A DNA stretch of 64,000 bases from Saccharopolyspora rosea (GTDB lineage: Bacteria; Actinomycetota; Actinomycetes; Mycobacteriales; Pseudonocardiaceae): the NCBI RefSeq assembly GCF_025643595.1, contig NZ_CP102826.1, forward strand, positions 3,596,001 through 3,660,000, written 5' to 3'. The translations under genes and the position numbers were made by a program. The notes beneath the pieces were generated by a model, which was not told the DNA's origin, searched no databases, and saw only the letters and a list, made by a program, of their open reading frames with translations. Below are positions 1-9,219 of the stretch, piece by piece. Every line of letters begins with the position of its first letter. Position 1 is the first letter of the stretch.

Positions 1-2
1 GA

Positions 3-272
3 CTGGTGCTCGCCGGCGACGGCCACAGCCGCACCGAGGTGGAACGCGAGCTCGGAGTCCCAGTGATGGCCACGCTTCCTGACGATCCACGAGGCGCGTC
101 GATCCTGTGTGGACAACCACGTGGACGCGCCCCGAATCGGTCCGCGTTGGGCCGCGCCGCTGCTCGCCTGAATCGCACGCTGCTCGGCCACGTCCAGGCA
201 GGCCGCACCCACTCCGACGGGCTGGTCGCTGCCGCAGCGCCCACCACGGACAACGGGGAGGTGCCGCGATGA
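3..272 (+). CDS. CpaE/TadZ-like pilus localisation ATPase, C-terminal end (partial)
   Basis: The reading frame is open from the first bases of the window, so only the last 89 residues are seen and the true start lies upstream. The fragment has an ERELGVPVMATLPDDPRG stretch followed by an alanine/arginine-rich helix, which resembles the end of CpaE/MinD-like proteins where a partner site is named next to a VPV..LP motif. In Tad loci CpaE/TadZ places the pilus machine in the cell. The stop codon overlaps the ATG of the CpaF gene (ATGA), so the two are translationally coupled. The P-loop would be upstream and cannot be checked. The family call rests mainly on position and the short C-terminal similarity. 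Confidence 0.6.
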   Translation: MVLAGDGHSRTEVERELGVPVMATLPDDPRGASILCGQPRGRAPNRSALGRAAARLNRTLLGHVQAGRTHSDGLVAAAAPTTDNGEVPR

Positions 273-1681
273 CGACCGAGGCACACCGCTTCCTCGATGC
301 GACCGGCGCACCGCAGCCAAACACAACAGGGGCCGGCTACAGCGAAGGCGACGGTGGCCATCCGGGAGCGGCGGCACTGCGGGCACGGGTACGTCAGGCG
401 GTCTCGGAAGGACTGGCCGAACGCCTCCGCGCCGATGAGCAGGCCGGCCGCCCCGCGATGGACCACCCGACCCGCCGTGCCCTGGCCGAACGACTCGCCG
501 CGGACGCGGCCGACGCCCACGCCAATGAGGAGCTGACCCGTCCAAGCGGAGCGGGGTTGGTGCCCGACGAGGTGGAACGCCGCGTCGTGGCCTCGGTGCT
601 CGACGAGATCTTCGGCATGGGCGGCCTGCAACCGCTGCTGGCCCGCGAGGACATCGAGAACATCAACGTCAACGGAGCCGACCGCGTCTTCGTGCGCTAC
701 GCCGACGGCAGGCGGGCGCAGATGCCGCCGGTGGCCGACTCCGACGAGGAACTGATCGACCTGGTGCGGGCGCTGGCCGCGCGCTCCGGAGTGGAGGAAC
801 GCCGCTTCGACCGGGGCTCGCCCGGGGTGAACGTGGAGCTGCCGGACGGCTCGCGGATGTTCGCGGTCATGGCCGTCACCGGCCGCCCGAGCGTGTCCAT
901 CCGGCGGCACCGGTTCCAACAAGTCACCCTGGCCCAGCTCCGCTCGCTGGGCACCATCGACGCCGGGTTGGAAGCGCTGCTGTCGGCGATGGTGCGCGCC
1001 CGGTTCAACGTGCTCGTGGTCGGCGGCACCGCGATCGGCAAGACCACGATGCTGCGCGGGCTCGCTTCGGCAATTCCATCGAGTGAGCGACTGATCACCA
1101 TCGAGGACAACTTCGAGTTGGGCCTCGACCGCGACCCGGCCCATCCCGATGTGATCGCGATGCAGGCCCGGGAAGCCAACGTCGAGGGTGAGGGGGCGAT
1201 CTCGCAGGCCGAGCTGGTGCGGTGGGCGCTGCGCATGTCCCCGGACCGGGTCATCGTGGGTGAGGTCCGCGGCGCCGAGCTGGTGCCGATGGCCAACGCC
1301 ATGTCCCAGGGCAACGACGGGTCGATGGCCACCCTGCACGCCTCCACCTCCCGCGGGGCGTTCACCAAGCTCGCCACCTACGCCGCCCAGTCCCCGGAAC
1401 GGTTGGGCCTGGAGGCGACCAACCTGCTCATGGCCTCGGCGCTGCATTTCGTGGTGCACCTGGCCGAGGCGCGCGACGACAAGACCCGGGTAGTGGCCTC
1501 GATCCGCGAAGTCGTCGATGCCGACGAGAAGCAGATCATCTCCAACGAGGTCTACCGCCCCGACCCGACCGGTCGCGCAGTCCCCGGAGTGCCGTTGCGC
1601 ACCGAGACCGTCGAGCGGCTAGCCGAGACCGGGTTCGACGCAGGCGTGCTGGAGCGCCCCGAAGGGTGGTGGCGGCCATGA
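269..1681 (+). CDS. cpaF: CpaF/TadA-type secretion ATPase
   Basis: A 470-residue hexameric traffic ATPase of the type II/IV secretion superfamily that powers Tad pilus assembly from the cytoplasmic face. The N-terminal third carries the usual CpaF region ending in LLAREDIENINVNGADRV. The Walker A motif is GGTAIGKTT; it fits GxxxxGKT but has AI where the family normally has GS. A Walker B-like region (RMSPDRVIVGEVRGAE) and a histidine box (GSMATLHASTS) follow. I chose the ATG at 269 because it overlaps the previous stop (ATGA); an in-frame upstream ATG at 107 would overlap the previous gene by 166 bases. The 3' end overlaps tadB. Confidence 0.93.
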   Translation: MTTEAHRFLDATGAPQPNTTGAGYSEGDGGHPGAAALRARVRQAVSEGLAERLRADEQAGRPAMDHPTRRALAERLAADAADAHANEELTRPSGAGLVPDEVERRVVASVLDEIFGMGGLQPLLAREDIENINVNGADRVFVRYADGRRAQMPPVADSDEELIDLVRALAARSGVEERRFDRGSPGVNVELPDGSRMFAVMAVTGRPSVSIRRHRFQQVTLAQLRSLGTIDAGLEALLSAMVRARFNVLVVGGTAIGKTTMLRGLASAIPSSERLITIEDNFELGLDRDPAHPDVIAMQAREANVEGEGAISQAELVRWALRMSPDRVIVGEVRGAELVPMANAMSQGNDGSMATLHASTSRGAFTKLATYAAQSPERLGLEATNLLMASALHFVVHLAEARDDKTRVVASIREVVDADEKQIISNEVYRPDPTGRAVPGVPLRTETVERLAETGFDAGVLERPEGWWRP

Positions 1682-2559
1682 CCGGAACCGTCCTGCTGGC
1701 CGCGGCCTGCGGGCTCGGCGTAGCGCTCGGAGGGCTGCTGCTCGTTCTCGCGTTCCGTGGCCACGCTCCCGCCACGCCGTCGCGCTGGCGAGACCAGCTT
1801 CGTCAGCTCCGGGACAGGGTCTCGGCGCGGCGAGCAGTGATCAGCCTGGCCGGCGGTCTGCTGGTCGCCCTCGTCACCGGCTGGGTCAGTGGTGGCGTGC
1901 TGACCGCGGCGGCGGTGTGGGCGCTGCCGCGGGTGCTGGGGCGGGACTCCGAGCAGGCCCGTCGAGTGGCCCGGATCGAGGCCGTTGCCGCCTGGACCGA
2001 GATGCTGCGGGACACCCTGTCCGCCGCGGCCGGTTTGGAACAAGCGATTCAGACCACTGTGGACACCGCTCCGACAGCGATCCGGGACGAGGTTCATGAG
2101 CTGTCGATGCGCATCGAGCGCGGCGACAAGCTCCCCGACGCGCTGGCGGGCCTGGCGGACGACCTGTCCGACCCCACCGCGGACTTGGTGGTCTCCGCGT
2201 TGGTCCTCGCTTCGCAGCACCAGGCTCGCCAGCTCGCGGAGCTGCTGGGAGAGCTGGCGATCGAGGCCCGCGAGCAGGTGTCCATGCGGCTGCGGGTCGA
2301 AGCCGGACGGGCACGCACCCGCACCAGCGTCCGCGTGATCGTCGCGACCACGTTGATCTTCGCGGCGGGGCTTGTGGTGCTCAATCGCGGTTACCTCGCC
2401 CCCTATGACGGGGCTTTCGGTCAGATCATGCTCTTGGCTGTCGGTGCGTTGTTCGCCGTCGCGTTCGCCTGGCTGGCCCGCATCGCGCGGATGTCCGAGC
2501 CCGAACGCTTTCTCACCCGGCCCACGGCGGCCCGTGCGCGGATGGAGGTGCGCTCGTGA
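1678..2559 (+). CDS. tadB: TadB-like type II secretion F domain membrane protein
   Basis: A 293-residue inner-membrane platform protein of the Tad pilus. Membrane segments lie near residues 3-25, 45-75 and, as a pair, near 220-265. Between them is the cytoplasmic T2SSF domain with an ARRVARIEAVAAWTEMLRDTL helix, typical of TadB in actinobacteria. It starts inside the cpaF stop (ATGA) and its own stop overlaps the GTG of tadC, so cpaF-tadB-tadC is a tightly coupled unit. TadB and TadC are thought to form the dimeric platform onto which pilin is assembled. Confidence 0.88.
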   Translation: MTGTVLLAAACGLGVALGGLLLVLAFRGHAPATPSRWRDQLRQLRDRVSARRAVISLAGGLLVALVTGWVSGGVLTAAAVWALPRVLGRDSEQARRVARIEAVAAWTEMLRDTLSAAAGLEQAIQTTVDTAPTAIRDEVHELSMRIERGDKLPDALAGLADDLSDPTADLVVSALVLASQHQARQLAELLGELAIEAREQVSMRLRVEAGRARTRTSVRVIVATTLIFAAGLVVLNRGYLAPYDGAFGQIMLLAVGALFAVAFAWLARIARMSEPERFLTRPTAARARMEVRS

Positions 2560-3455
2560 TCACCACAGTCGCGCTCCTCGGTGCCGGGCTCGGTGTTGGC
2601 TTGTGGGCGCTGGTGGTGTGGCTGCTGCCACCCGCGCCGTCGCTGGCCAGCGCGCTGGCTGCCACCCACATCCCCGCGTCCCGCAAACCCACGATCACCG
2701 ACATCGACGCCGGCGGGTGGGCTGCCCGATGGGGCCGGCCCGCGGTGCGGCCGTTGGCCGCACTCGGTCTGCCCCACCCCCGCCAGCAGCGCGATCTGCT
2801 CGTACTTGGACGAGCACCGGAGACGCTGTTGGCGGAGAAGGGCGTGCTGGCCGTCGCCGGTTTGCTCCTGCCCAGCCTGTTCCCACTCCTGCTGTGGGCG
2901 GTCGGCGTGGGGTTGCCATGGCAAGTGCCCGCCGTCGTCGGTCTCGCATGTGCTGTCGGCGGGTTTTTCCTGCCTGACCTGGATTTGCGACAGCGGGCCG
3001 AACGCAGGCGCACGTCGTTTCGCCACGCGCTCGGCGCCTACCTGAACCTGGTCCGGGTCTCGCTAGCCGGGGGCGCCGGGGTCGACGGCGCGCTGACCGA
3101 TGCCGCCGAGATCGGCCAAGGGTGGGCGTTCGCCCGGATTCGGCGTGCGCTGACGACGGCCCGGATGACCCGGGCGACGCCGTGGGACACGTTGCGCCAG
3201 CTCGGCGAGGAACTGGACGTGCGCGAGCTGATCGAGCTGTCGTCCTCGGTGTCGCTGGCCGGCACCGAAGGCGCCAAGGTGCGCGCCTCGCTGGCGGCGA
3301 AGGCCGCGGCGATGCGCACTCACGAACTCACCGAAGCCGAGCGTGAGGCGCAGGCCGCCACGGAGCGGATGTCGTTGCCGGTGATCTGCCTGTTCGCCGG
3401 GTTTTTGTTGTTCATCGCCTATCCGGCCGTGGCCACCGTGCTCGGCTCCCTGTAG
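2556..3455 (+). CDS. tadC: TadC-like type II secretion F domain membrane protein
   Basis: A 299-residue second platform protein. It has an N-terminal membrane segment, two further segments around residues 95-140, a T2SSF core with FRHALGAYLNLVRVSLAGGAGVDGAL, and a C-terminal hydrophobic segment (VICLFAGFLLFIAYPAV). The motif GTEGAKVRASLAAKAAAMR just before the last membrane segment is typical of TadC. The GTG start overlaps the tadB stop (GTGA). A clear ribosome binding site, AAGGAGAA, lies between this gene and the pilin-like gene downstream. Confidence 0.88.
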   Translation: MITTVALLGAGLGVGLWALVVWLLPPAPSLASALAATHIPASRKPTITDIDAGGWAARWGRPAVRPLAALGLPHPRQQRDLLVLGRAPETLLAEKGVLAVAGLLLPSLFPLLLWAVGVGLPWQVPAVVGLACAVGGFFLPDLDLRQRAERRRTSFRHALGAYLNLVRVSLAGGAGVDGALTDAAEIGQGWAFARIRRALTTARMTRATPWDTLRQLGEELDVRELIELSSSVSLAGTEGAKVRASLAAKAAAMRTHELTEAEREAQAATERMSLPVICLFAGFLLFIAYPAVATVLGSL

Positions 3456-3475
3456 ATCGCAAAGGAGAATCGCTG

Positions 3476-3667
3476 ATGTTGAGCTATATCCAGCTTGTCA
3501 TTGCCACCACGCGGGCTCGAATCGACACCCTCCGGGCTGATGAGCGCGGGTACTCCACGGAAACCGTGCTCGTGACCGCGTTGTTGGTCGCCGCGGCCAT
3601 CGCGGTGATGGCGATCATCGTCGCCGCGGTCACTCGCAAGGCCAACGAGATCGGGGGCAACATGTGA
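3476..3667 (+). CDS. Flp/TadA-type pilin-like small protein
   Basis: A 63-residue protein with a basic, hydrophilic leader, then DERGYSTETVLVTALLVAAAIAVMAIIVAAV and a short charged tail. The glycine just ahead of a TxE-containing hydrophobic helix looks like a type IVb prepilin cleavage site (G followed by a hydrophobic stretch with Glu near position 5), as in Flp pilins. It is preceded by AAGGAGAA seven bases from the ATG. Placement directly after tadC fits the major pilin of this locus. No prepilin peptidase gene (TadV/CpaA) is visible in the window. Confidence 0.75.
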   Translation: MLSYIQLVIATTRARIDTLRADERGYSTETVLVTALLVAAAIAVMAIIVAAVTRKANEIGGNM

Positions 3668-4098
3668 TGACCACACGCCTTGCCCGCCGACTTCTCGCAG
3701 TAGTACGACGGTGCCGCCGGGACGAGCGTGGGGCGGTGACCGCCGAGCTGGTGCTGGCGGTCCCGGCATTGCTGCTGCTGATCCTGCTGATCACCCAGTT
3801 CGCGATCTGGGCGCACGCCACCCACATCGCCCAGGCCGCCGCCTCCCAGGCACTGTCGGCCGCACGTGTCCAGGGTGCCAGTAGCGCCGATGGCCAGGCC
3901 GAAGCCTCGGCGGCGCTGGCCCAGCTCGGCTCCGGGCCACTGAAGAATCCGCACGCCCTCGTGAATCGAGGACCTGAACAGTCCACTGTGGAAATCACCG
4001 GGAAAGCTGCTCCGGTCGTGCCGTTCTTGGACTTGCCGGTGCGGGGCCGGGCGGTTGGTCCGAGTGAGCGGTTCGTCGTCCCGGGAGGCAATGGATGA
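3664..4098 (+). CDS. TadE-like minor pseudopilin
   Basis: A 144-residue protein with a basic N-terminus, DERGAVTAELVLAVPALLLLILLITQFAIW and a secreted tail, which is the TadE pattern: a charged cytoplasmic leader, a single membrane helix with Glu at the +5-like position, and an exported domain. The start is either the GTG at 3664, overlapping the pilin stop, or the ATG at 3667. TadE-like proteins are minor pseudopilins thought to initiate or modulate pilus assembly. Confidence 0.82.
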   Translation: MMTTRLARRLLAVVRRCRRDERGAVTAELVLAVPALLLLILLITQFAIWAHATHIAQAAASQALSAARVQGASSADGQAEASAALAQLGSGPLKNPHALVNRGPEQSTVEITGKAAPVVPFLDLPVRGRAVGPSERFVVPGGNG

Positions 4099-4532
4099 CG
4101 CTGTGCCGACTGCAGTGCGACGAACGGGGTTCGGTGGCCACCGAGCTGACTCTGCTGGTGCCGGTGTTGATCGTCCTGCTGTTGTTCGTGGTCTTCTGCG
4201 GGCGCCTGGCTGAGGCACGGCTGCGCGTCGACGACGCCGCGCACCAAGCCGTCCGCGCGGCGACCTTGGCCCGCAGCAGCAGCCAGGCCAGCAGCAACGC
4301 ACACGCCACCGCGCAGGCCGCACTCAGCCAGGCTGGGGTGCGCTGCCAGCACCTGGACGTTTTCGCCCCGCTCGCCGGGATGCAGCCCGGCAGCACCGTG
4401 ACCGTGACCGTGACCTGCGACATCGGACTCTCGGATTTGGCGATGCTGGGCATTCCAGGCAGTACCACGGCAGAATCCACCGCCTCGTCGGTCGTGGACC
4501 AGTGGCGCGGCACCGATGCCGGAGGCGCGTGA
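4095..4532 (+). CDS. TadE-like minor pseudopilin, second copy
   Basis: A 145-residue protein with CDERGSVATELTLLVPVLIVLLLFVVF, the same leader-plus-helix pattern as the preceding gene, and an exported region rich in alanine and serine with TVTVTVTCDI near the end. It begins inside the previous stop (ATGA). Two or three TadE/TadF paralogues in series are usual for actinobacterial Tad loci. Confidence 0.8.
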   Translation: MTLCRLQCDERGSVATELTLLVPVLIVLLLFVVFCGRLAEARLRVDDAAHQAVRAATLARSSSQASSNAHATAQAALSQAGVRCQHLDVFAPLAGMQPGSTVTVTVTCDIGLSDLAMLGIPGSTTAESTASSVVDQWRGTDAGGA

Positions 4533-4966
4533 TGGTCGGCCGGTGGCAAGCGTTCGCACACGACGAGCGCGGCCGGGTGACGGCGTTCGTCGTCGTGATC
4601 ACTACGGCTTGTCTGCTGTTCGCCGGCCTCGTCCTCGACGGCGGGCTCGCGTTGGCCGCGAAAACCAAGGCCATTGGCCAGGCCCAAGAAGCCGCCCGAG
4701 CCGGAGCCCAAGCACTGGATCTCGCCACCTACCGCGCCAGCGGCGACGCTCGGCTGGACCCGAGCGCGGCCGAGACCGCAGCACGGCGCTATCTCGCCGT
4801 CGTGGGCGCCACGGGCACCGTCACCGCCGATGCCACCACTGTCCGCGTGCACGTCGATGCCCAGCAGCGCACCCAAATCCTGGGCCTAATCGGGCTTGGC
4901 GAGATCGCCGTGTCCGCCGAGGGCCAAGCCCACCCCGACCGGGGAGCGCTGGGAGGCGCCGGATGA
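4532..4966 (+). CDS. TadG/TadE-like Flp pilus assembly protein
   Basis: A 144-residue protein with HDERGRVTAFVVVITTACLLFAGLVLDGGLALAAK. The DERG leader, a single membrane helix and the DGGxALAAK sequence are typical of the putative Flp-pilus assembly TadE/G-like N-terminal family. The ATG at 4532 shares one base with the preceding TGA; the longer in-frame start at 4502 would overlap the upstream gene. The exported tail (residues 40-144) is alanine-rich with threonine/valine strands. Confidence 0.78.
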   Translation: MVGRWQAFAHDERGRVTAFVVVITTACLLFAGLVLDGGLALAAKTKAIGQAQEAARAGAQALDLATYRASGDARLDPSAAETAARRYLAVVGATGTVTADATTVRVHVDAQQRTQILGLIGLGEIAVSAEGQAHPDRGALGGAG

Positions 4967-7674
4967 GTCTGCTCGTCCGCATCACCACCCGACTCCTGCG
5001 GCTGGTCGGCGCACTGGCCGCACTCGCGGCACTGGCCGCGCTGCTGATCGGCGTGCCCTGGGGATTGGTCACGTTCATCGGCTGGCCGCTGCCGGATCAC
5101 CTGCCGACCGCGGATGAGATCGAAGCCTCGCTGCTCAACCCGCTGTCGGTCACGATGCTGCTCGACCTGTTGGCCTGCATCGCCTGGCCGGTCTGGCTCA
5201 CCTTCGCCCTCGACGTGGCCCGCTGCCTTCCCGACGCGGTGCGCGGAGTGCGCCCGACCGCGATCGGACCGGTCCACGCTACGGCCGGCCTGCTCGTCGC
5301 CACCGCGGTCTTCGGGCTGCTCCCACCGCGAGCCCCGATCGCCACGGCCGGACCTGTGGCGCCGGTGCAGCCTGCCGCGGCGATCACGGTCGAGCAGCCC
5401 GCACCCACCCCGCACCCCACGACGAACCAGGTACAGCACACGACCGCCAGTGAACCCGGCATCATGATCGTGCAGCCTCCGCACGCCGGGGTCCACGACA
5501 GCCTGTGGCGCATCGCCGAACGCGAACTCGGCAACGGCCAGCGCTGGCGCGAACTCTTCGCCCTCAACCAGGGCCGCCCGCAACCCGACGGCGACACCCT
5601 CACCGACCCACACCTCGTCCGCCCCGGATGGATCCTGCACCTACCCGAACCAGCTGAGGACCGCACCCCTCCACCACCGCCCCCGACACCCTCAGTCGAC
5701 CCGGCTCCGTCCGTACCCGCGCCGCCACCTCCGGAGGCCGGTCCGGACCAGCACAACGCCCCGGCCGACGCCGTCACTCCGACCTCGGGCACCGCCATCA
5801 CGCTCACCAGCGGCGGCCTCGTCGCCACCACGCTCGCCGCCGCGGTGACACTGGGGATGGTCATCCGGCGGCGTCGACGGAGGCGGGCCTACCAGCCCGG
5901 CAGCGGTGACCGCACCCCACCGCCGGCACCCGCGCCCGCGGTCCACGCGCTCCGACTGGCCTACGACCAAGCACACCTGGACACAGCCGACCCCGACGAC
6001 GCCGAGCCGATCGCGCTTCCTTCTACCGAGACCGACTTGCCCGAGGCAGCATCCGAAGAGCCCAAGCAGAATGCCGCCGTGCAGGTCGGCATCCGCGACG
6101 ACCGCGCCCACGCCATCAACCTCGCCGCACTCCACGGACTGGGGCTCACCGGGGCGGGCGCGGAAGCCACCGCCCGCGCTCTGTTGGTGCACCTGCTGGC
6201 CACCACGACCGCCACCGTGCTCCTCCCCCACAACGACGCCCGCGCCCTAATCGGAGACGAACCTCCCACCTCGCCCAGGCTGCGCGTTGCGAACGGCCTC
6301 GACGAGGCCATCACCGTGCTCACTGACCACCAGGCCACGGACAGTACCCATCACCAGGACTCCGAGCCGGGCATCGTTCTCGTGGCCACCATTGACCGGC
6401 CCCACGAGCGCCTGCAAGCCGTCCTCGACACCGGGACCGCTTCCGGGACGGCGGGCATCCTGCTCGGCCACTGGCCCGCAGGCGCCACCCTCCGCGTCCG
6501 CGCCGACGGGATCGTCACCGCCACCAGCCCCGCCGTGAGCCAACTCCGTGGCGCCCGACTGTTCCACCTCAACGCCTCCGACACCCGCGACCTCCTCGGC
6601 CTACTCACCGACACCACCAACGTGGCGCCAGCAGACACCGCCGATCCCGCCGAGGACACCGAGCCGGTCCTCGTCGACGACATCGACCACGCACAGGACC
6701 TTCCCCTCAATGATCACACCGAGGTGGACGGACACGAGGTCGACGACGAGCAGGATCGCGAAATCACTGCTGGAGACGAAATCCACGTAGCGACGTCGGA
6801 CACGCCGTCAGCCACCGGAGAACCACACCCCGTCTCCGACGGTGCTGAGTGGCCCAGAGGCACCGACCTGGTGGCTCCCGCCGACAGCGTCTCCGAGCTG
6901 CCGGACCGCCCCTTGAGCCTGTCGGTGTTCGGCCCACTGACCCTCACCTGGCACACGCCCAACGGCACCGTCCGGGATCTCACCTCAGCACTGGCGCCCA
7001 AGCACAAGGCGCTCCTGGTGTTCCTGGCGCTGCACCCCAACGGGACGTCCCGGGCAGCCGTACGCGAAGCGCTCTGGCCCGAGGCTCGGGGACGCCGCCC
7101 CTACAACGCCTTCTACGCCGCGCTATCCCAGATCCGCAAAACCCTCGCCGACGCCACCAACAACCAAGCCACCGACCTCATCACCCAGCACGACGAGCAC
7201 GTCTCCCTCAACCCCGACCTGGTCACCGTCGACTACTGGAACCTCAACCAAGCCGAGCACGACCGACACCTCGCCAGCACCGACGACGACCGCTACGCCG
7301 CCTGGTCCCGCATCGCCGCGATCTCTCGCGGGGAGATCGCCGAGGGCATGTCAGCCCTGTGGCTCGATGGCCCCCGAGAAGCCGCCCACCGCACCGTCGT
7401 CGACGCCCTCACCGGCATGGCAGCCCACCACCGAAGGCGCGACCCGCAGCGGCAACTCCAACTCCTCGAACACGCCCGGCTGCTGAACCCGGAGAACGAA
7501 GCCATCTACCGCGACATCATGCGCGTCCAAGCCGAACTCGGCCTCACCGACGCCATCAGCCGCACCCTCCACCTCCTCACCACCACGCTCGCCGACATCG
7601 GCGAACGCCCCCACCCCAACACCCTCAACCTCGCCCGCATCCTGCAAGCACGACAACACCGCACCGCCAGCTAA
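4963..7674 (+). CDS. Membrane-anchored LysM and BTAD regulator-domain protein
   Basis: A 903-residue protein starting in the previous stop (ATGA). It has three hydrophobic segments near residues 5-35, 55-85 and 95-115, then a LysM domain (HDSLWRIAERELGNGQRWRELF...NQGRPQPDG) near residues 180-225. A proline-rich linker and another membrane segment (GGLVATTLAAAVTLGMVI) followed by an arginine cluster come next. A long acidic linker leads to an OmpR/SARP-like winged helix plus a bacterial transcriptional activator domain (LSVFGPLTLTWHT..., YNAFYAALSQIRKTL..., residues 650-900). LysM binds peptidoglycan and BTAD is usually in SARP regulators, so this may link wall contact to regulation. Related proteins close Tad operons in other actinobacteria. 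Direct DNA binding is not established. Confidence 0.8.
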   Translation: MSLLVRITTRLLRLVGALAALAALAALLIGVPWGLVTFIGWPLPDHLPTADEIEASLLNPLSVTMLLDLLACIAWPVWLTFALDVARCLPDAVRGVRPTAIGPVHATAGLLVATAVFGLLPPRAPIATAGPVAPVQPAAAITVEQPAPTPHPTTNQVQHTTASEPGIMIVQPPHAGVHDSLWRIAERELGNGQRWRELFALNQGRPQPDGDTLTDPHLVRPGWILHLPEPAEDRTPPPPPPTPSVDPAPSVPAPPPPEAGPDQHNAPADAVTPTSGTAITLTSGGLVATTLAAAVTLGMVIRRRRRRRAYQPGSGDRTPPPAPAPAVHALRLAYDQAHLDTADPDDAEPIALPSTETDLPEAASEEPKQNAAVQVGIRDDRAHAINLAALHGLGLTGAGAEATARALLVHLLATTTATVLLPHNDARALIGDEPPTSPRLRVANGLDEAITVLTDHQATDSTHHQDSEPGIVLVATIDRPHERLQAVLDTGTASGTAGILLGHWPAGATLRVRADGIVTATSPAVSQLRGARLFHLNASDTRDLLGLLTDTTNVAPADTADPAEDTEPVLVDDIDHAQDLPLNDHTEVDGHEVDDEQDREITAGDEIHVATSDTPSATGEPHPVSDGAEWPRGTDLVAPADSVSELPDRPLSLSVFGPLTLTWHTPNGTVRDLTSALAPKHKALLVFLALHPNGTSRAAVREALWPEARGRRPYNAFYAALSQIRKTLADATNNQATDLITQHDEHVSLNPDLVTVDYWNLNQAEHDRHLASTDDDRYAAWSRIAAISRGEIAEGMSALWLDGPREAAHRTVVDALTGMAAHHRRRDPQRQLQLLEHARLLNPENEAIYRDIMRVQAELGLTDAISRTLHLLTTTLADIGERPHPNTLNLARILQARQHRTAS

Positions 7675-8610
7675 TCCGAGGAGCCCAAACCCCATTGGGC
7701 ATGAGCGTCACTTCCGGACTCGCTCGATCAAACCTCGATGACCTTTGATCCATTCCGAACTCGCTCCCTCTCGCTCATCCACGAACTCTCATGCATAATT
7801 CGTACCAGAAACGCTCGTGGCCGAGTTATTTTTATGGCGCAGAACCACCTCGCCTCGACCTGATGCCGTGCCGTGTATTCGATTGTGTCGGCTGACGAAA
7901 TCCCCGAGCCTCTATGGCTCTAGGCCACGAGCGGCCTTGCTGCTCAAGTGAGTGATCACGCATACACCAAGTGGTCAAGATCATCCAATTGGAAACACTC
8001 GCGATCATGGTGTGTAACGAATAGTCCGCCGCCTACTCGCCTTCCAGTTCATGCGCCCATTCACCTGCTCGTCCACCTGCCTCTTAAGCAGGAAGCCTCG
8101 TCGTGTGACGTTGTCGCCGGTCAGAGGGCTGCTGTCTCTTCCTGTGCGCGCCCAGCCTCGGTACCCCACGGGAATCCGTTGACGACCGAGGGAAGAGGTG
8201 AGCGGTATGCAACGGTTTGTGGGGATGGCCGGGTGTTTGATGGCCTTAATTCCTTTGCTTCGTCGCATTTGGTTATGTACTTTTCAGAGGTTCGCGGCAC
8301 TTCTTCCTCTTTCTGTCTTGCGCCTAAAAATGGCACTAGATGCGCTGCCAGCAAAGCAATACACACAGCATCTACCGCGAAAACTGGCCCGTGCGCTTTG
8401 AGTTGACCGATTGAGTTCCAGCACTGACCGCCAAAATCCCCCGAAAAACAGGCCCAGTCATGTTGCATTTCGCGTGGTGCCGGCGTTACGGTAGAGACAT
8501 CGGAAATCGAGGGGGCACCCCGGAGGTTCCGACCACACGGAAATATCGCGGGTAGGGATTGGCACCCCGTTACTCCCACAGTCACAAACATTTCTCTGAA
8601 AGGCATTCTT
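7675..8610 (+). other. Intergenic region of lower GC, no confident gene
   Basis: About 930 bases separate the Tad operon from the next convincing gene. The stretch is more AT-rich and has stop codons in all frames. The only candidate is a weak 64-codon ORF listed separately. I see no tRNA, insertion sequence or repeat array. It may hold the terminator of the Tad operon and promoters for the downstream block, but I cannot place them. Confidence 0.5.
8207..8401 (+). CDS. Possible small hydrophobic protein (weak)
   Basis: A 64-codon ORF with AGAGGTG six bases before the ATG. It encodes MQRFVGMAGCLMALIPLLRR followed by a second hydrophobic, arginine-containing stretch. Codon use is unlike the high-GC neighbours (many A/T third positions). 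I do not recognise it. It may be chance coding in a low-GC spacer. Confidence 0.2.
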   Translation: MQRFVGMAGCLMALIPLLRRIWLCTFQRFAALLPLSVLRLKMALDALPAKQYTQHLPRKLARAL

Positions 8611-9213
8611 ATGACTGCTGTCAGGGTGGAAGCCTGGTCGCACGGCGACGGTTGGCTGAGTGTCGACACTCAGGCGTGGATCAACGATCGTGGCGAGTTC
8701 GCTCCGGATCTCACGGATGACCTGCGCGCCTGGATGGACGAGAACGGCCACGATTGGCCGCATGACAGCGTGATCGTCGCATGGGTCCGGGCACGGACCG
8801 GGGAACCGCCCGCCGGTCTGCACGGCGACGGGGAGCTGTGGCACCACAACCTGTGCAACTACTCCGATCATCTCATTGATGATCTCGGATTCGTGGTGCT
8901 GTCGTGCGCCGAGTTCGGCGACTTGATGATCATCGTGAGCGATCACCACGGCCGCTACGTTCTGCCCACGGTCTACCGCTCCATTGTGGATCAGCTGGAG
9001 GAGTGGGCAGACTACTCCCACGCGACGGGGGAATGTGCGAACGGGCACCGGTGGCAGACGCACGACACCGTGAACGTGCACGCCTGGGACGGCTCCGAGG
9101 TGACCATGTATCGCGTGCCTGACCTGGTCCGCGTGCCGTTCGGCGACCGTAGCCGCGCCTATGTGGCCTGCCCGGTGTGTGGCAAGGCCGTGCGGTTCGA
9201 CAACCGGTTCTAG
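8611..9213 (+). CDS. Hypothetical protein with C-terminal zinc-ribbon-like cysteines
   Basis: A 200-residue cytoplasmic protein I do not recognise by name. It is acidic, rich in Trp/Asp/His, and ends with ECANGHRWQTHD (about residues 142-153) and ACPVCGKAVRF (about 188-198). That gives a CxxxH plus CxxC arrangement, compatible with a treble-clef or zinc-ribbon fold. A spacer ending in CTCTGAAAGGC precedes the ATG. It heads the element backbone block that includes a sliding clamp and methylase-like gene. Confidence 0.7.
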   Translation: MTAVRVEAWSHGDGWLSVDTQAWINDRGEFAPDLTDDLRAWMDENGHDWPHDSVIVAWVRARTGEPPAGLHGDGELWHHNLCNYSDHLIDDLGFVVLSCAEFGDLMIIVSDHHGRYVLPTVYRSIVDQLEEWADYSHATGECANGHRWQTHDTVNVHAWDGSEVTMYRVPDLVRVPFGDRSRAYVACPVCGKAVRFDNRF

Positions 9214-9219
9214 CCCCGC

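Noticed and set aside
269-1681. CpaF Walker A reads GGTAIGKTT rather than GGTGSGKTT, suggesting an inactive ATPase
   Set aside because: It still satisfies GxxxxGK[ST] and the Walker B and histidine boxes are intact, so inactivity is not supported.
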